Assembly: GCA_036639875.1 (NCBI GenBank)
Contig: JAVWHX010000005.1
Location: forward strand, 1-60,642
Direction: 5' to 3'
DNA: 60,642 bases
DNA from: JAVWHX01 sp036639875
GTDB lineage: Bacteria > Bacillota_I > Bacilli_A > Erysipelotrichales > Coprobacillaceae
How positions within the stretch are numbered: position 1 is the first letter of the stretch; every line of letters begins with the position of its first letter. The notes under the pieces were generated by a model. It was not told the origin of the DNA and did no database searches. It saw only the letters and a list, made by a program, of their open reading frames with translations. Positions 16,127-24,233 of this stretch are shown here, in pieces. The position numbers and the translations under genes were made by a program.

Positions 16127-17212
16127 CTATTTATTGTCTTCTTCAAATTTTTTCATAAATTCAACTAATGTTTGAACTCCATCTATTGGCATAGCATTAT
16201 AAATAGATGCTCTAATACCTCCAACAGAACGATGTCCTTTTAAGTTTGTCATCCCAGCAGCAATAGAAGCCTTTACAAACTTAGCATCTAAATCTGCATC
16301 AGGGCAAGTAAATGTAACATTCATTAATGAACGATTATCTTCATCACTGTGTGCTTTATAGAAATCAGATGAATCTAAATAGTTATATAGTAAATCAGCT
16401 TTTTCTTCATTTTTCTTATGCATTGCTTCTAATCCACCTAAACCATCAATCCATTTAAGCATTTCTCCTAATACATAGATAGAGAATGTTGGTGGTGTAT
16501 TATACATAGAATCATTTTCAGCAATCGTATCATATTCCATTAACACAGGAATATTATCCTTATGATCCGCAATTAAATCTTCTCTTACAATGACAACACC
16601 TAAACCAGCAATACCCATATTCTTTTGTGCTCCAGCATAAATCATACCATAATCAGCAACATTGATTGGTTTAGATAAAATATTTGATGACATATCTGCT
16701 ACAACAGGAATTCCTTTTGTATCAGGTACATATTTCCATTCAGTTCCAAAAATTGTGTTATTAGAACATAAATGAACATAAGACGCATCATCTCTTAAGT
16801 CTAATTCATCTTGTGTAGGTATATGTTTAAATTTATTGTCCGCACCATTATATGCAATGTGTACATCTCCAAATTTCTTAGCTTCTTGAGCACTTTTCTT
16901 AGAGAATGCTCCAGTTACAATATAATCAGCCTTTCCATTTTTCATTAAGTTCAATGGAATTGTAGAGAACTGTTGAGTTGCTCCACCTTGAATAAATAAA
17001 ATTTTATAGTTATCAGGTATATTCATAACCTTCTTTAATAAATCTTTTGTTTCATTAAAGATTGCTAGATAGGACGATGATCGATGACTCATTTCCATTA
17101 CGCTCATTCCACTATCTTGATAGTTTAACATTTGAGCTGCAATTTCTTCTAAAACTTTTACAGGTAACATTGATGGACCTGCAGAAAAATTAAATACTCT
17201 TTTTTGTGTCAT
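16127..17212 (-). CDS. serC: Phosphoserine aminotransferase
   Basis: PLP enzyme making 3-phosphoserine from 3-phosphohydroxypyruvate and glutamate, 361 residues. Start is the ATG at 17212 after AGGAGGACGTCAAA, giving MTQKRVFNFSAGPSMLP, the family N-terminus. The PLP-lysine motif AGAQKNMG and the end GHRSVGGIRASIYNAMP are clear. First gene of serC-serA. Two ACAAATTTGT palindromes upstream suggest repression. Confidence 0.96.
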   Translation of the reverse strand: MTQKRVFNFSAGPSMLPVKVLEEIAAQMLNYQDSGMSVMEMSHRSSSYLAIFNETKDLLKKVMNIPDNYKILFIQGGATQQFSTIPLNLMKNGKADYIVTGAFSKKSAQEAKKFGDVHIAYNGADNKFKHIPTQDELDLRDDASYVHLCSNNTIFGTEWKYVPDTKGIPVVADMSSNILSKPINVADYGMIYAGAQKNMGIAGLGVVIVREDLIADHKDNIPVLMEYDTIAENDSMYNTPPTFSIYVLGEMLKWIDGLGGLEAMHKKNEEKADLLYNYLDSSDFYKAHSDEDNRSLMNVTFTCPDADLDAKFVKASIAAGMTNLKGHRSVGGIRASIYNAMPIDGVQTLVEFMKKFEEDNK

Positions 17213-17242
17213 TTTGACGTCCTCCTCTTTAATATTGAAGTC

Positions 17243-17271
17243 ATTATATTTGAAATAAACAAATTTGTCTA
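17243..17271 (-). promoter_or_regulatory. Promoter of serC-serA
   Basis: Minus strand TAGACA (17266-17271), 17 bp, TATAAT (17243-17248). The first ACAAATTTGT palindrome overlaps its -35. Confidence 0.75.
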
Positions 17272-17299
17272 GTATTTTTATAAAAAAACACAAATTTGT
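17259..17299. promoter_or_regulatory. Paired ACAAATTTGT palindromes at serCA promoter
   Basis: ACAAATTTGT occurs at 17259-17268 and 17290-17299, 31 bp apart (about three helix turns). Longer arms, AAACAAATTTG and CAAATTTGTTT, are inverted relative to each other. One overlaps the -35, the other lies upstream, fitting a dimeric or tetrameric repressor. The regulator is unknown. Confidence 0.6.
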
Positions 17300-17379
17300 T
17301 TATACTTTTTTTAAGATTGTATACAAAGTAGCACAATTACTTCAATATTTCTATCATTCTATGTCATAAAACTAAAAAA

Positions 17380-17401
17380 AGAACTCTATTTCTAGAATTC
17401 T
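17380..17401 (-). terminator. Terminator after the secreted-protein/membrane-protein pair
   Basis: Minus strand AGAATTC, loop, GAGTTCT (one G-U pair), then seven U; overlaps the stop codon of the membrane protein. Confidence 0.75.
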
Positions 17402-17735
17402 AATCTAACTTCTTATATTCATACATAACCATTGCACTAACGATTGCTGTTATAAAGACCTCTCCTATATTCATAAAACCAAATCCGCCCATATAAATGT
17501 GTACACCTACCATAATAAGTGTGAGTATCCAAATAATTCCTAATCCTACTTTCTTTTTCTTTAACAAAAGAATTAATCCGCCTATCATCAATAAACTACT
17601 TATAATTTGATAAACATCAAACATAAATACAATTTTATTAGTTAAGTATGTTTGAATATTTCCACCTATTAAGAATAGATAAGTAATAATCGCAAATATA
17701 ATCATATAACTAGATATTAATGTTTTGTTTTTCAT
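17400..17735 (-). CDS. Small four-span membrane protein of unknown function
   Basis: 111 residues, almost entirely hydrophobic, with four predicted membrane helices (about 8-25, 35-58, 66-82, 88-104) and a short KKKK loop. It lies 25 bp after the secreted-protein gene with an AAGGAAG ribosome binding site, so both are probably on one mRNA. An immunity or export accessory role for the secreted partner is an inference from this arrangement only; no family was recognised. Confidence 0.65.
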   Translation of the reverse strand: MKNKTLISSYMIIFAIITYLFLIGGNIQTYLTNKIVFMFDVYQIISSLLMIGGLILLLKKKKVGLGIIWILTLIMVGVHIYMGGFGFMNIGEVFITAIVSAMVMYEYKKLD

Positions 17736-17760
17736 TTAAATCGCTTCCTTCTTATTTTAT

Positions 17761-18651
17761 TTAATATCCTGGTCTAGTCGAATTAAAATATGCTGTATGG
17801 TTTTTAACATGCGATGAATTTGAACAATTGCTAGAACTAAACCAACGCTCCTTATTACGTGTTAATCCACCAACTACGTTTATTTGTTGTGCTCGCCAAA
17901 ATCTAATATAAAAAGTTTGATAAAACGTGTCTCCGACTTTGACTCCTACCTTACATACCACACTAATCGCTCCAATAATTGGATGACTTGCTTTAATCCA
18001 GCCAGCCGCCTGCCCCAGTAAACTCACTGCCTTTAATAAAGATTTATTTGTAGTGCTCATTGGTCCTATATCTTTTGAATACGCCTTGTCATTACTAGAT
18101 GTATATACAGTATCTTTTAAAGCACTTGCACGCGATTTATCCGTCTCAACTTTTTTCGATTCATTGTAGAAAGTTTCCGATATTAATAATTTATTTCCAT
18201 TTTCAGAAACCAAATAAACTTTAAAGCCTTCGTATTTGAGATAATAAATACAATCGTTTACTTCTAAATATATCGGTTCACTCTCCTTGGTTGTTTCCAT
18301 ATAAATGCTTGTCTTCGTTTGCTCATCATAAGCTATCACAGCATCATATGTTAAATCATCATATCCCGCAACTTTTATTAATTCATTATCCCCGTTAGCC
18401 ACTTCAAGAATTTCCTTGAAATCTTCTAAGCCAGGTTGAGCAGAATTTCTAAGTCTATTTGATGTCATCTCTTCATAAAGATTCCCCTCGCTTACTATAA
18501 CGTCCCCTTTCTCCGCTTTTTTATACTCTTCATATAGTGGACTATGTTTTAATCCACCACTTCCTATTTGAATCCCATTTGCCGAAACATTCACAAGTAG
18601 ATTTCCAAAAACCATTCCCATTGCTAATAAACATAAAATTTTCTTTTTCAT
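17761..18651 (-). CDS. Secreted protein of unknown function, divergent from an Agr-like two-component system
   Basis: 296 residues beginning with a clear signal peptide (MKKKILCLLAMGMVFGNLLV, cleavage near VSA|NG). The mature N-terminal part is acidic and hydrophilic; residues 200-240 contain a hydrophobic glycine-rich stretch (LLGQAAGWIKASHPIIGAIS); the tail is Ser/Asn/His-rich and ends RPGY. No catalytic motif is seen. Base composition is visibly richer in GC than the flanking genes, hinting at transfer. A -10 TATAAT without a matching -35 lies upstream, as expected for an activator-dependent promoter. The neighbouring AgrA-like regulator is the natural candidate. Bacteriocin-like or adhesive roles are possible. 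Confidence 0.6.
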   Translation of the reverse strand: MKKKILCLLAMGMVFGNLLVNVSANGIQIGSGGLKHSPLYEEYKKAEKGDVIVSEGNLYEEMTSNRLRNSAQPGLEDFKEILEVANGDNELIKVAGYDDLTYDAVIAYDEQTKTSIYMETTKESEPIYLEVNDCIYYLKYEGFKVYLVSENGNKLLISETFYNESKKVETDKSRASALKDTVYTSSNDKAYSKDIGPMSTTNKSLLKAVSLLGQAAGWIKASHPIIGAISVVCKVGVKVGDTFYQTFYIRFWRAQQINVVGGLTRNKERWFSSSNCSNSSHVKNHTAYFNSTRPGY

Positions 18652-18794
18652 TTTCTTTCCTCCTCTTTTATTTTATGAGTATTCTCACTTTCTTTAATAT
18701 AATTATAATATACAATTAAATCTTTTTTATAAATTTGAATAAATCGTTCGTTTCATTGAACATATATGCTAAAATAAATAAAGGGGTTGAGATT

Positions 18795-19511
18795 ATGATA
18801 CATATAGGTATATGCGACGATAATAAATATGATATAAATAAAATTCACAACATTATAACAATCTCCTTTATGGATAAAACTTTTGAATATCAGATTCATG
18901 AATATACATTTAGTCAAAGTTTTCTTGATGAATTTGAGCAATATGTTTTTGATATTGTTTTTCTTGATATCGAAATTGATGAACAAGATGGTATCTCATT
19001 ATCAAAAAAACTCCAAGAATCTCAAAACGTTCCTTATATTATATTCATTACCTCTCACTCATCTTTTATGAAAGATGCCTTTGGTTATAATGTCTATAAA
19101 TATATTTTAAAAGATGAGATAGAAGTTTTATTACCAAAAACATTAGACTCACTAATCAATAAGTTAACACAAAACACTCAATTAATTCTTCCGAGTGAGG
19201 AAGGTCAGTTATCTCTTTTATATAAGGATATTCATTATATTGAATACGAAGATAGAAAAATATTCATGAAACATAAAAATCAATATATCCAACTCTATAT
19301 AAGTAGTCTTAAGAAAGTTTTTGACTCTATTGATAATTCAGCATTCATATATATTAACAATCGTTATATTGTCAATATGCATTATATTCAATCAATGAAA
19401 GAAGGTATTATAATCATAGATAATCTTGAAATAGAGATCCCTAAAGGAAAAAGAAAAGATGTTTATCAAATGTATCAAAAATTTACATTGGAGAAGTATA
19501 AACATGTTTAA
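18795..19511 (+). CDS. LytTR-family (AgrA-like) response regulator
   Basis: Two-component regulator, 238 residues. ATG at 18795 (GGGG upstream) yields MIHIGICDDNKYD; the upstream in-frame codon has no ribosome binding site. Receiver domain residues 1-120 with acidic pair CDD and phospho-acceptor Asp58 (FLDIEID). LytTR DNA-binding domain about 135-235, with YIEYEDRKIFMKHKNQYI and YINNRYIVNMHYIQSM. It overlaps the histidine kinase start by eight bases. No agrB or agrD is adjacent, so the signal is unknown. Confidence 0.92.
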   Translation: MIHIGICDDNKYDINKIHNIITISFMDKTFEYQIHEYTFSQSFLDEFEQYVFDIVFLDIEIDEQDGISLSKKLQESQNVPYIIFITSHSSFMKDAFGYNVYKYILKDEIEVLLPKTLDSLINKLTQNTQLILPSEEGQLSLLYKDIHYIEYEDRKIFMKHKNQYIQLYISSLKKVFDSIDNSAFIYINNRYIVNMHYIQSMKEGIIIIDNLEIEIPKGKRKDVYQMYQKFTLEKYKHV

Positions 19512-20748
19512 TATTATAGTTTGTATTATAGAAGCATTTCTTCTCCTATTCTTTATGAACATCTTCTTTCATCTTAAAGTTCAAAAAGTATTCAGTTTTT
19601 TCTTAACTATTATTCTTGCATTTGCTTTATATCAAATTATTGAAATATCATTTATAGTTGACTCACAATACTGCTTATTATCATTAAGTTCATACTTGCT
19701 TGTTTCCCTTTGTTTATATAGAAAAGAAAAAAAGATGTTATCGATAGTATGTATTTACTTTTCAATACTCTATCTACTACAAGTTGTTTCTTTTCAAATC
19801 TTCTATCATTATTTCAGTCAGATGGAAATAATATTTATCAAAGCAATTCCTTTATTTATAATGACTATTCTTATCTTTATTTCTCAAAAGGAGTCTATGT
19901 CCATGAAAGAAAAACTAAACACATTTAATACAAATTTATTAGTTCGTTCTGCACTATTATTAATTCTTAGTATTGCTTTTCTTTATAGTGCAGTTATTGT
20001 TTTGCTTGAATCAACACAATCCTATCAATTCTTGCTTATCTTTATGGAATTAATAGGAATGACCTTTCTCCTATTTTCTATTTCCAAAGAATACAAACAA
20101 ACACAGAAAAATGTTCTTGATTTAAAACAACAAGAACAGCTTATTCATATGAAAAACGAGAATCAAGAAATCAAAGCACAGAACGATATTGATATTATGC
20201 ATATCAGACATGAAATGAAAAATCAAATTCTAACTTTAGAATATCTCTTAAAAGAACAAAAATATCATGAAGCATCTGAATTTATTACTGGACTTCATAC
20301 AGATGTATTATATAAGAAAAGTGTTGATACAAATAATGAAGTTATTAATGCAATTTGTAACAACAAAATATATCATCATCCTGATATTCACTTTGATTTT
20401 CAATTTCAATTTAATCAATTGAATATTGATAATCATGATCTCATTTCTTTAATTGGAAATACTTTAGATAATGCGATTGAATATTTAAGTCATCACAACA
20501 ATGACAAAAACATTTCCTTATCTATTCAACAAACAACTGATTTTTATATCTTTGTGATTAAAAACACTATTCAAGATTCTATAGATATCAATAATATTAA
20601 AACCACTAAACAAGACAACGAAAACCACGGCTTTGGTTTGACAATAATTAAGAACATTGTTGAAAAGCATCAAGGCACTTTTGAGATATCTGTAGGGAAT
20701 AATGAATTTATTGTTTCATTACTTATTCCTATAGCAAGTATCAATTAA
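19504..20748 (+). CDS. AgrC/ComD-like sensor histidine kinase (GHKL)
   Basis: Membrane sensor kinase, 414 residues from ATG 19504 (GGAGAAG upstream). About six membrane helices in residues 1-200, a coiled region, then HPK10-type phosphorylation site IRHEMKNQ (His236), N-box GNTLDNAIEY and G-box HGFGLTIIKN. The lack of proline after the His and the membrane sensor are typical of peptide-pheromone receptors such as AgrC. Partner of the overlapping LytTR regulator. Confidence 0.92.
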   Translation: MFNIIVCIIEAFLLLFFMNIFFHLKVQKVFSFFLTIILAFALYQIIEISFIVDSQYCLLSLSSYLLVSLCLYRKEKKMLSIVCIYFSILYLLQVVSFQIFYHYFSQMEIIFIKAIPLFIMTILIFISQKESMSMKEKLNTFNTNLLVRSALLLILSIAFLYSAVIVLLESTQSYQFLLIFMELIGMTFLLFSISKEYKQTQKNVLDLKQQEQLIHMKNENQEIKAQNDIDIMHIRHEMKNQILTLEYLLKEQKYHEASEFITGLHTDVLYKKSVDTNNEVINAICNNKIYHHPDIHFDFQFQFNQLNIDNHDLISLIGNTLDNAIEYLSHHNNDKNISLSIQQTTDFYIFVIKNTIQDSIDINNIKTTKQDNENHGFGLTIIKNIVEKHQGTFEISVGNNEFIVSLLIPIASIN

Positions 20749-20764
20749 AATCATTGAGTATAAT

Positions 20765-20804
20765 AAAAAGAATTCTATCCCAGACTTTGAACAGAGTTCT
20801 TTTT
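20765..20804 (+). terminator. Terminator of the Agr-like two-component genes
   Basis: AAAAAGAATTCT (20765-20776) pairs with AGAGTTCTTTTT (20793-20804) with one G-U pair and a U run. Confidence 0.8.
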
Positions 20805-20817
20805 ATCATTATAATTA

Positions 20818-21121
20818 TTAATTAGAAACAAGTTTAAATTTAATGAACTTGTTTTCTTCATATTTTAAATAAATATAGTCTTTATTGGTTTTATCAACAT
20901 AAACATCTTTATTTGTAGATAAGTCTTTATCCTAGTCATAGTTCTCTGATAAGGTTGTTATGGTATTAAAGAATATAAAGTTATCTAGGATTTTATCCTC
21001 TAGGAAGTCTTCTGGAAACTTATCTCCTTCATGTTCCTTCTTCATCCATATAATGCACTTCTTTCATAACAACACAATTGTTTCTCTCAGCATTTTTAGG
21101 TGGACCGCCATCAAAAATCAT
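20818..21121 (-). pseudogene. Remnant of an unidentified gene, with frameshift and stop codons
   Basis: Minus-strand coding traces remain in more than one frame. From ATG 21121 a frame reads MIFDGGPPKNAERNNCVVMK then EVHYMDEEGT and stops; from about 21050 another frame reads KKEHEGDKFPEDFLEDKILD, continues to LSENYD, hits TAG, resumes DKDLSTNKDVYVDKTNKDYI and ends KFKLVSN-stop at 20818. Coding-like composition over about 300 bp with interrupted frames indicates decay. I do not recognise the family. It sits just downstream of the PHP phosphatase gene. Confidence 0.55.
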
Positions 21122-21155
21122 TTATTTATTACATTTAAAACAGTCTCCCTTGCGA

Positions 21156-21944
21156 TTATCTGTTATTTCTTAAAGTCGCTTCTTTGATATAACTTCCTAC
21201 ATCACTTGGTTTATGTGCATCTGAGGTTGTAATAAGTTCAACATGATTTTCTTTAAATATATTTAAGAGTTCATCTGATATCCCCATATCAGGATGATTA
21301 TATCGATAATAGCAGCCCACATTATTTTCTGCTTTCATATGATGCTCATTTAATAATTGAGCTATCTTTTCATATGTTGGTTTTAAATCATATGTTGGAT
21401 ATATTTCAAATAACTTAATTTGATCAGGATGTGCTAGTTGTGTAAATAAATCAGATTCAATTAACTGACATACCAATTCATAATATCTCTTATAAATATG
21501 ATTCACATCATATTGACTCCATAATAATTCTTTAGAAAATCCCATATCATATAAGATTCCATCAACTGAATGAATAGCCCCTACTATAAAATCAAATTGA
21601 TATCTTGATAAAACATCTCTTATATAAGATTCATGTTGTGGAACATAACATACTTCTAATCCATAAGTCACTTTAACTGGTAAATCCATAGCCTTAATAC
21701 TTTGCATAAGTTCAATAAAGTCTTGTACATGATCCTTGAATTTCATCTTTTTATTCTCTAACCAAGTCTTTTGAACTTCGTATTCTTTTAATTCTTTATA
21801 AATAGGTTCAAACTCAATAAAGCGATGTGTATGATCTAATATTTGAATTTGTGATATACCCTTTTTATTTGCCTCTTCTACAAACTCCAATACATATTCT
21901 TTTGTGAGTGATCCATTTTCTAAATGAATGTGTCCATCTATCAT
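21156..21944 (-). CDS. PHP-domain phosphatase, histidinol-phosphatase (HisK/HisJ) family
   Basis: Metal-dependent phosphoesterase, 262 residues. PHP metal motifs in order: DGHIHLE (3-9), DHTHRF, GLEVCYVPQHE, GAIHSVDG, AHPDQI, and the C-terminal TSDAHKPSDVG. This pattern is that of HisJ-type histidinol-phosphatases. No other histidine genes are near, so the true substrate may differ. GGGGGA precedes the ATG. Confidence 0.88.
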   Translation of the reverse strand: MIDGHIHLENGSLTKEYVLEFVEEANKKGISQIQILDHTHRFIEFEPIYKELKEYEVQKTWLENKKMKFKDHVQDFIELMQSIKAMDLPVKVTYGLEVCYVPQHESYIRDVLSRYQFDFIVGAIHSVDGILYDMGFSKELLWSQYDVNHIYKRYYELVCQLIESDLFTQLAHPDQIKLFEIYPTYDLKPTYEKIAQLLNEHHMKAENNVGCYYRYNHPDMGISDELLNIFKENHVELITTSDAHKPSDVGSYIKEATLRNNR

Positions 21945-22075
21945 GATAATTCCCCCTTTTTAAGTTATTATATTGCGAAGTTATCCTTTTGACAATCAAA
22001 ATAACTCATATACTTAACTCTCCATACAAAAGTAAGAAATAATAAATAGGAATACCAAAAGATATTCCTATTTAT

Positions 22076-22975
22076 TTATGACTCTAAAGCTTGTTTTTTT
22101 AATTCTTCTAAAGTCATATCTTTAAAAATAATTTCTGCAATATGTTGACGCTGCTTTGTTGTACAACGATCTAACCAATCACACTCTTCTTGATATTTTG
22201 TTTTTAACATAATTTTAAGAATTTCTTTTTCACCATTCTCTTTAGCACTACTCATCTTTGAACGATACAACATCTCATCTCTAAACTCAGCATAGTCACT
22301 TAAAAATCTATCAGACTGTACATATCGACTATACGCTTCCCACATTATGTTCACCTCTTCACACGCCTCCTTCTTATATTTTTTCCCAGTTGCAAACATA
22401 TACATCACTTCATCAATTGGTTGAACTCTATCATTCGACATTAACATTTCCTCTATCTTAGGTAGTTGTATAATTCTTGTATGAATCTTATGGTAAGGTA
22501 AGGACACACAATGTTTATGGTCATACATATGAAAATCATGCTGATACCGATTGAGATCACCAATTAATTTATCACTTATAATGAATTGATAAATATCCTT
22601 TATCTGTCTATACTCCTCTCCCTTCTTTTCTTGTTTTTCTAATAATTTTGCACTATAACATTGAAATCTGATAAAATCATTTTCATCAATACTTCCTACT
22701 TGCATTTCAATATTATAATACCTTCCTTCCTCATCACTTGCGACAATATCTAAAATGAGTTTCTTACCTCCCTTAAGACTATGATAGGACTGCACATCTT
22801 CTAACACCGTTTCCTTAATAAGAACATCATCAATTAACGATTGACATAACAATTGCCTAACACTTTGAGAATTTTCGATAAGATAATGAAAGAAATCATC
22901 AGAACAAATTTCTTTCTTTATAGAATTAATAAAATAAACGAGCGATTGTTCTTTAATAGTACTTTTCTTCAACAT
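22076..22975 (-). CDS. Rpn family recombination-promoting nuclease / PD-(D/E)XK transposase-like protein
   Basis: 299 residues. The N-terminal nuclease domain carries the PD-(D/E)XK signature LILDIVASDEEGRYYNIEMQ, with Asp76, Glu90 and Gln92 as active residues, then FIRFQCYSAKLLEKQEKKGEEY and FIISDKLI as in RpnA and transposase_31 proteins. The C-terminal part ends with a low-homology region (KEILKIMLKTKYQEECDW). Strong GGAGGTG site. No terminal inverted repeats are seen around it, so it is not shown to be in a mobile element. Rpn proteins stimulate RecA-independent recombination and some act in defence. Confidence 0.88.
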   Translation of the reverse strand: MLKKSTIKEQSLVYFINSIKKEICSDDFFHYLIENSQSVRQLLCQSLIDDVLIKETVLEDVQSYHSLKGGKKLILDIVASDEEGRYYNIEMQVGSIDENDFIRFQCYSAKLLEKQEKKGEEYRQIKDIYQFIISDKLIGDLNRYQHDFHMYDHKHCVSLPYHKIHTRIIQLPKIEEMLMSNDRVQPIDEVMYMFATGKKYKKEACEEVNIMWEAYSRYVQSDRFLSDYAEFRDEMLYRSKMSSAKENGEKEILKIMLKTKYQEECDWLDRCTTKQRQHIAEIIFKDMTLEELKKQALES

Positions 22976-23171
22976 AAAACACCTCCTACTTCTATATACA
23001 CAAAAAATTTAAGAATTTCTTTTTTAAAAGATATTTTCTTTATTAATTATATCTCATTGATATGCTTTTAGCAAATCTATATTTTATAACAATCTTTATT
23101 TTTAATTGATTATCTTATATATAATGTTATGATTTGTCACTATTTGTATTCTTTATGTGTAATCGTTTTAT

Positions 23172-23200
23172 TTGATTGGAAATGATTGCAGTGATATAAT
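23172..23200 (+). promoter_or_regulatory. Promoter of the CobW-like gene pair
   Basis: TTGATT (23172-23177), 17 bp, TATAAT (23195-23200); ATG at 23226. No clear Zur-type palindrome was seen. Confidence 0.75.
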
Positions 23201-23225
23201 ACAAAAAAAGAAAGAAGGTTTTATA

Positions 23226-24233
23226 ATGAGTAAAGTTGATATTATATCTGGATTTTTAGGAGCTGGAAAAACAACATTAATTAAGAAATTAATTAGTGAA
23301 GGTTTTGATAAAGAAAAGATTGTTTTGATTGAAAATGAATTTGGAGAGATTGGAATAGATGGATCTTTTTTAAAGAATTCTGGAGTTGAAATTACTGAGA
23401 TGAATTCTGGTTGTATTTGTTGTTCATTGGTTGGTGATTTTAGTGAAGCATTAAAGAAAGTTGTACATGATTATCATCCTGATAGAATCATTATTGAACC
23501 ATCAGGAGTTGGTAAACTTTCTGATGTTATTCAAGCAGTTGTTAGTATTGAAGATAATGAGCTTCAATTGAATAGTTTTATGACAGTTATAGATGCTAAA
23601 AAATGTATGACTTATTCAGTGAACTTTGGCGAGTTCTTTAATAATCAAATTGAATATGCTTCAACACTTATTTTAAGTAGAACACAAAATATGGATCAAG
23701 ATGAATTAAATACTTGTATTGATATTATCAAACAACGTAATGATAAAGCTAATATTATCACAACACCTTGGGATGATCTTTCTGCTCAAACAATCATAAA
23801 TGCTATTGAAAACAAAGATACTTTAGAAGATATCTTAATGAAGGAAGCAGATATTTGTCCTACTTGTGGACATCACCACGAACATGGTCATCATCATGAA
23901 CATGAAGAACACGACTGTGATTGTGGACACCATGAACATCATCATCATCACGCCGATGAAGTCTTCACGAGTTTTGGAAGAGAAACAATTCATACATATA
24001 CCAAAGAACAACTAGAAGATATTTTAAAGACATTGATAAGTTCACAAGACCTTGGAGACATTTTACGTGCTAAAGGTATTTTACAAACACCTGAGAAAAC
24101 TTGGTTACATTTTGATCTTGTTCCTGGAGAATATGAAATACGAACTGGGGATGCTGATTATACTGGACGTATTTGTGTTATTGGTCATGAAATCAATGAG
24201 AAGAAGATTGCTGAATTGTTTGGTGTGAAATAA
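23226..24233 (+). CDS. CobW/COG0523-family metallochaperone GTPase
   Basis: G3E-family GTPase of 335 residues thought to deliver a metal, usually zinc, to client proteins. ATG at 23226 follows AGAAGG. Walker A GFLGAGKT (9-16), metal site SGCICC (Cys63, Cys65, Cys66), switch-like ENEFGEIGID. Then a remarkable His/Cys-rich segment (about 216-251, beginning CPTCGHHHEHGHHHEHEEHD) and the C-terminal CobW_C domain. The extra His/Cys stretch is a probable metal reservoir. Its stop overlaps the start of the next GTPase gene. Confidence 0.93.
   Translation: MSKVDIISGFLGAGKTTLIKKLISEGFDKEKIVLIENEFGEIGIDGSFLKNSGVEITEMNSGCICCSLVGDFSEALKKVVHDYHPDRIIIEPSGVGKLSDVIQAVVSIEDNELQLNSFMTVIDAKKCMTYSVNFGEFFNNQIEYASTLILSRTQNMDQDELNTCIDIIKQRNDKANIITTPWDDLSAQTIINAIENKDTLEDILMKEADICPTCGHHHEHGHHHEHEEHDCDCGHHEHHHHHADEVFTSFGRETIHTYTKEQLEDILKTLISSQDLGDILRAKGILQTPEKTWLHFDLVPGEYEIRTGDADYTGRICVIGHEINEKKIAELFGVK

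Noticed and set aside
20960..21187. 75-residue plus-strand frame
   Set aside because: Lies over the minus-strand gene remnant and the end of the PHP gene, with no ribosome binding site.
23095..23225. Zur box before the CobW-like genes
   Set aside because: Looked for a TCGTAATnATTACGA-type palindrome near the promoter; only scattered AATCG/GATT pieces were found.
23868..23954. CRISPR-like or tandem DNA repeat of CATCAT units
   Set aside because: These bases encode the His-rich metal-binding stretch of the CobW-like GTPase; there are no spacers.
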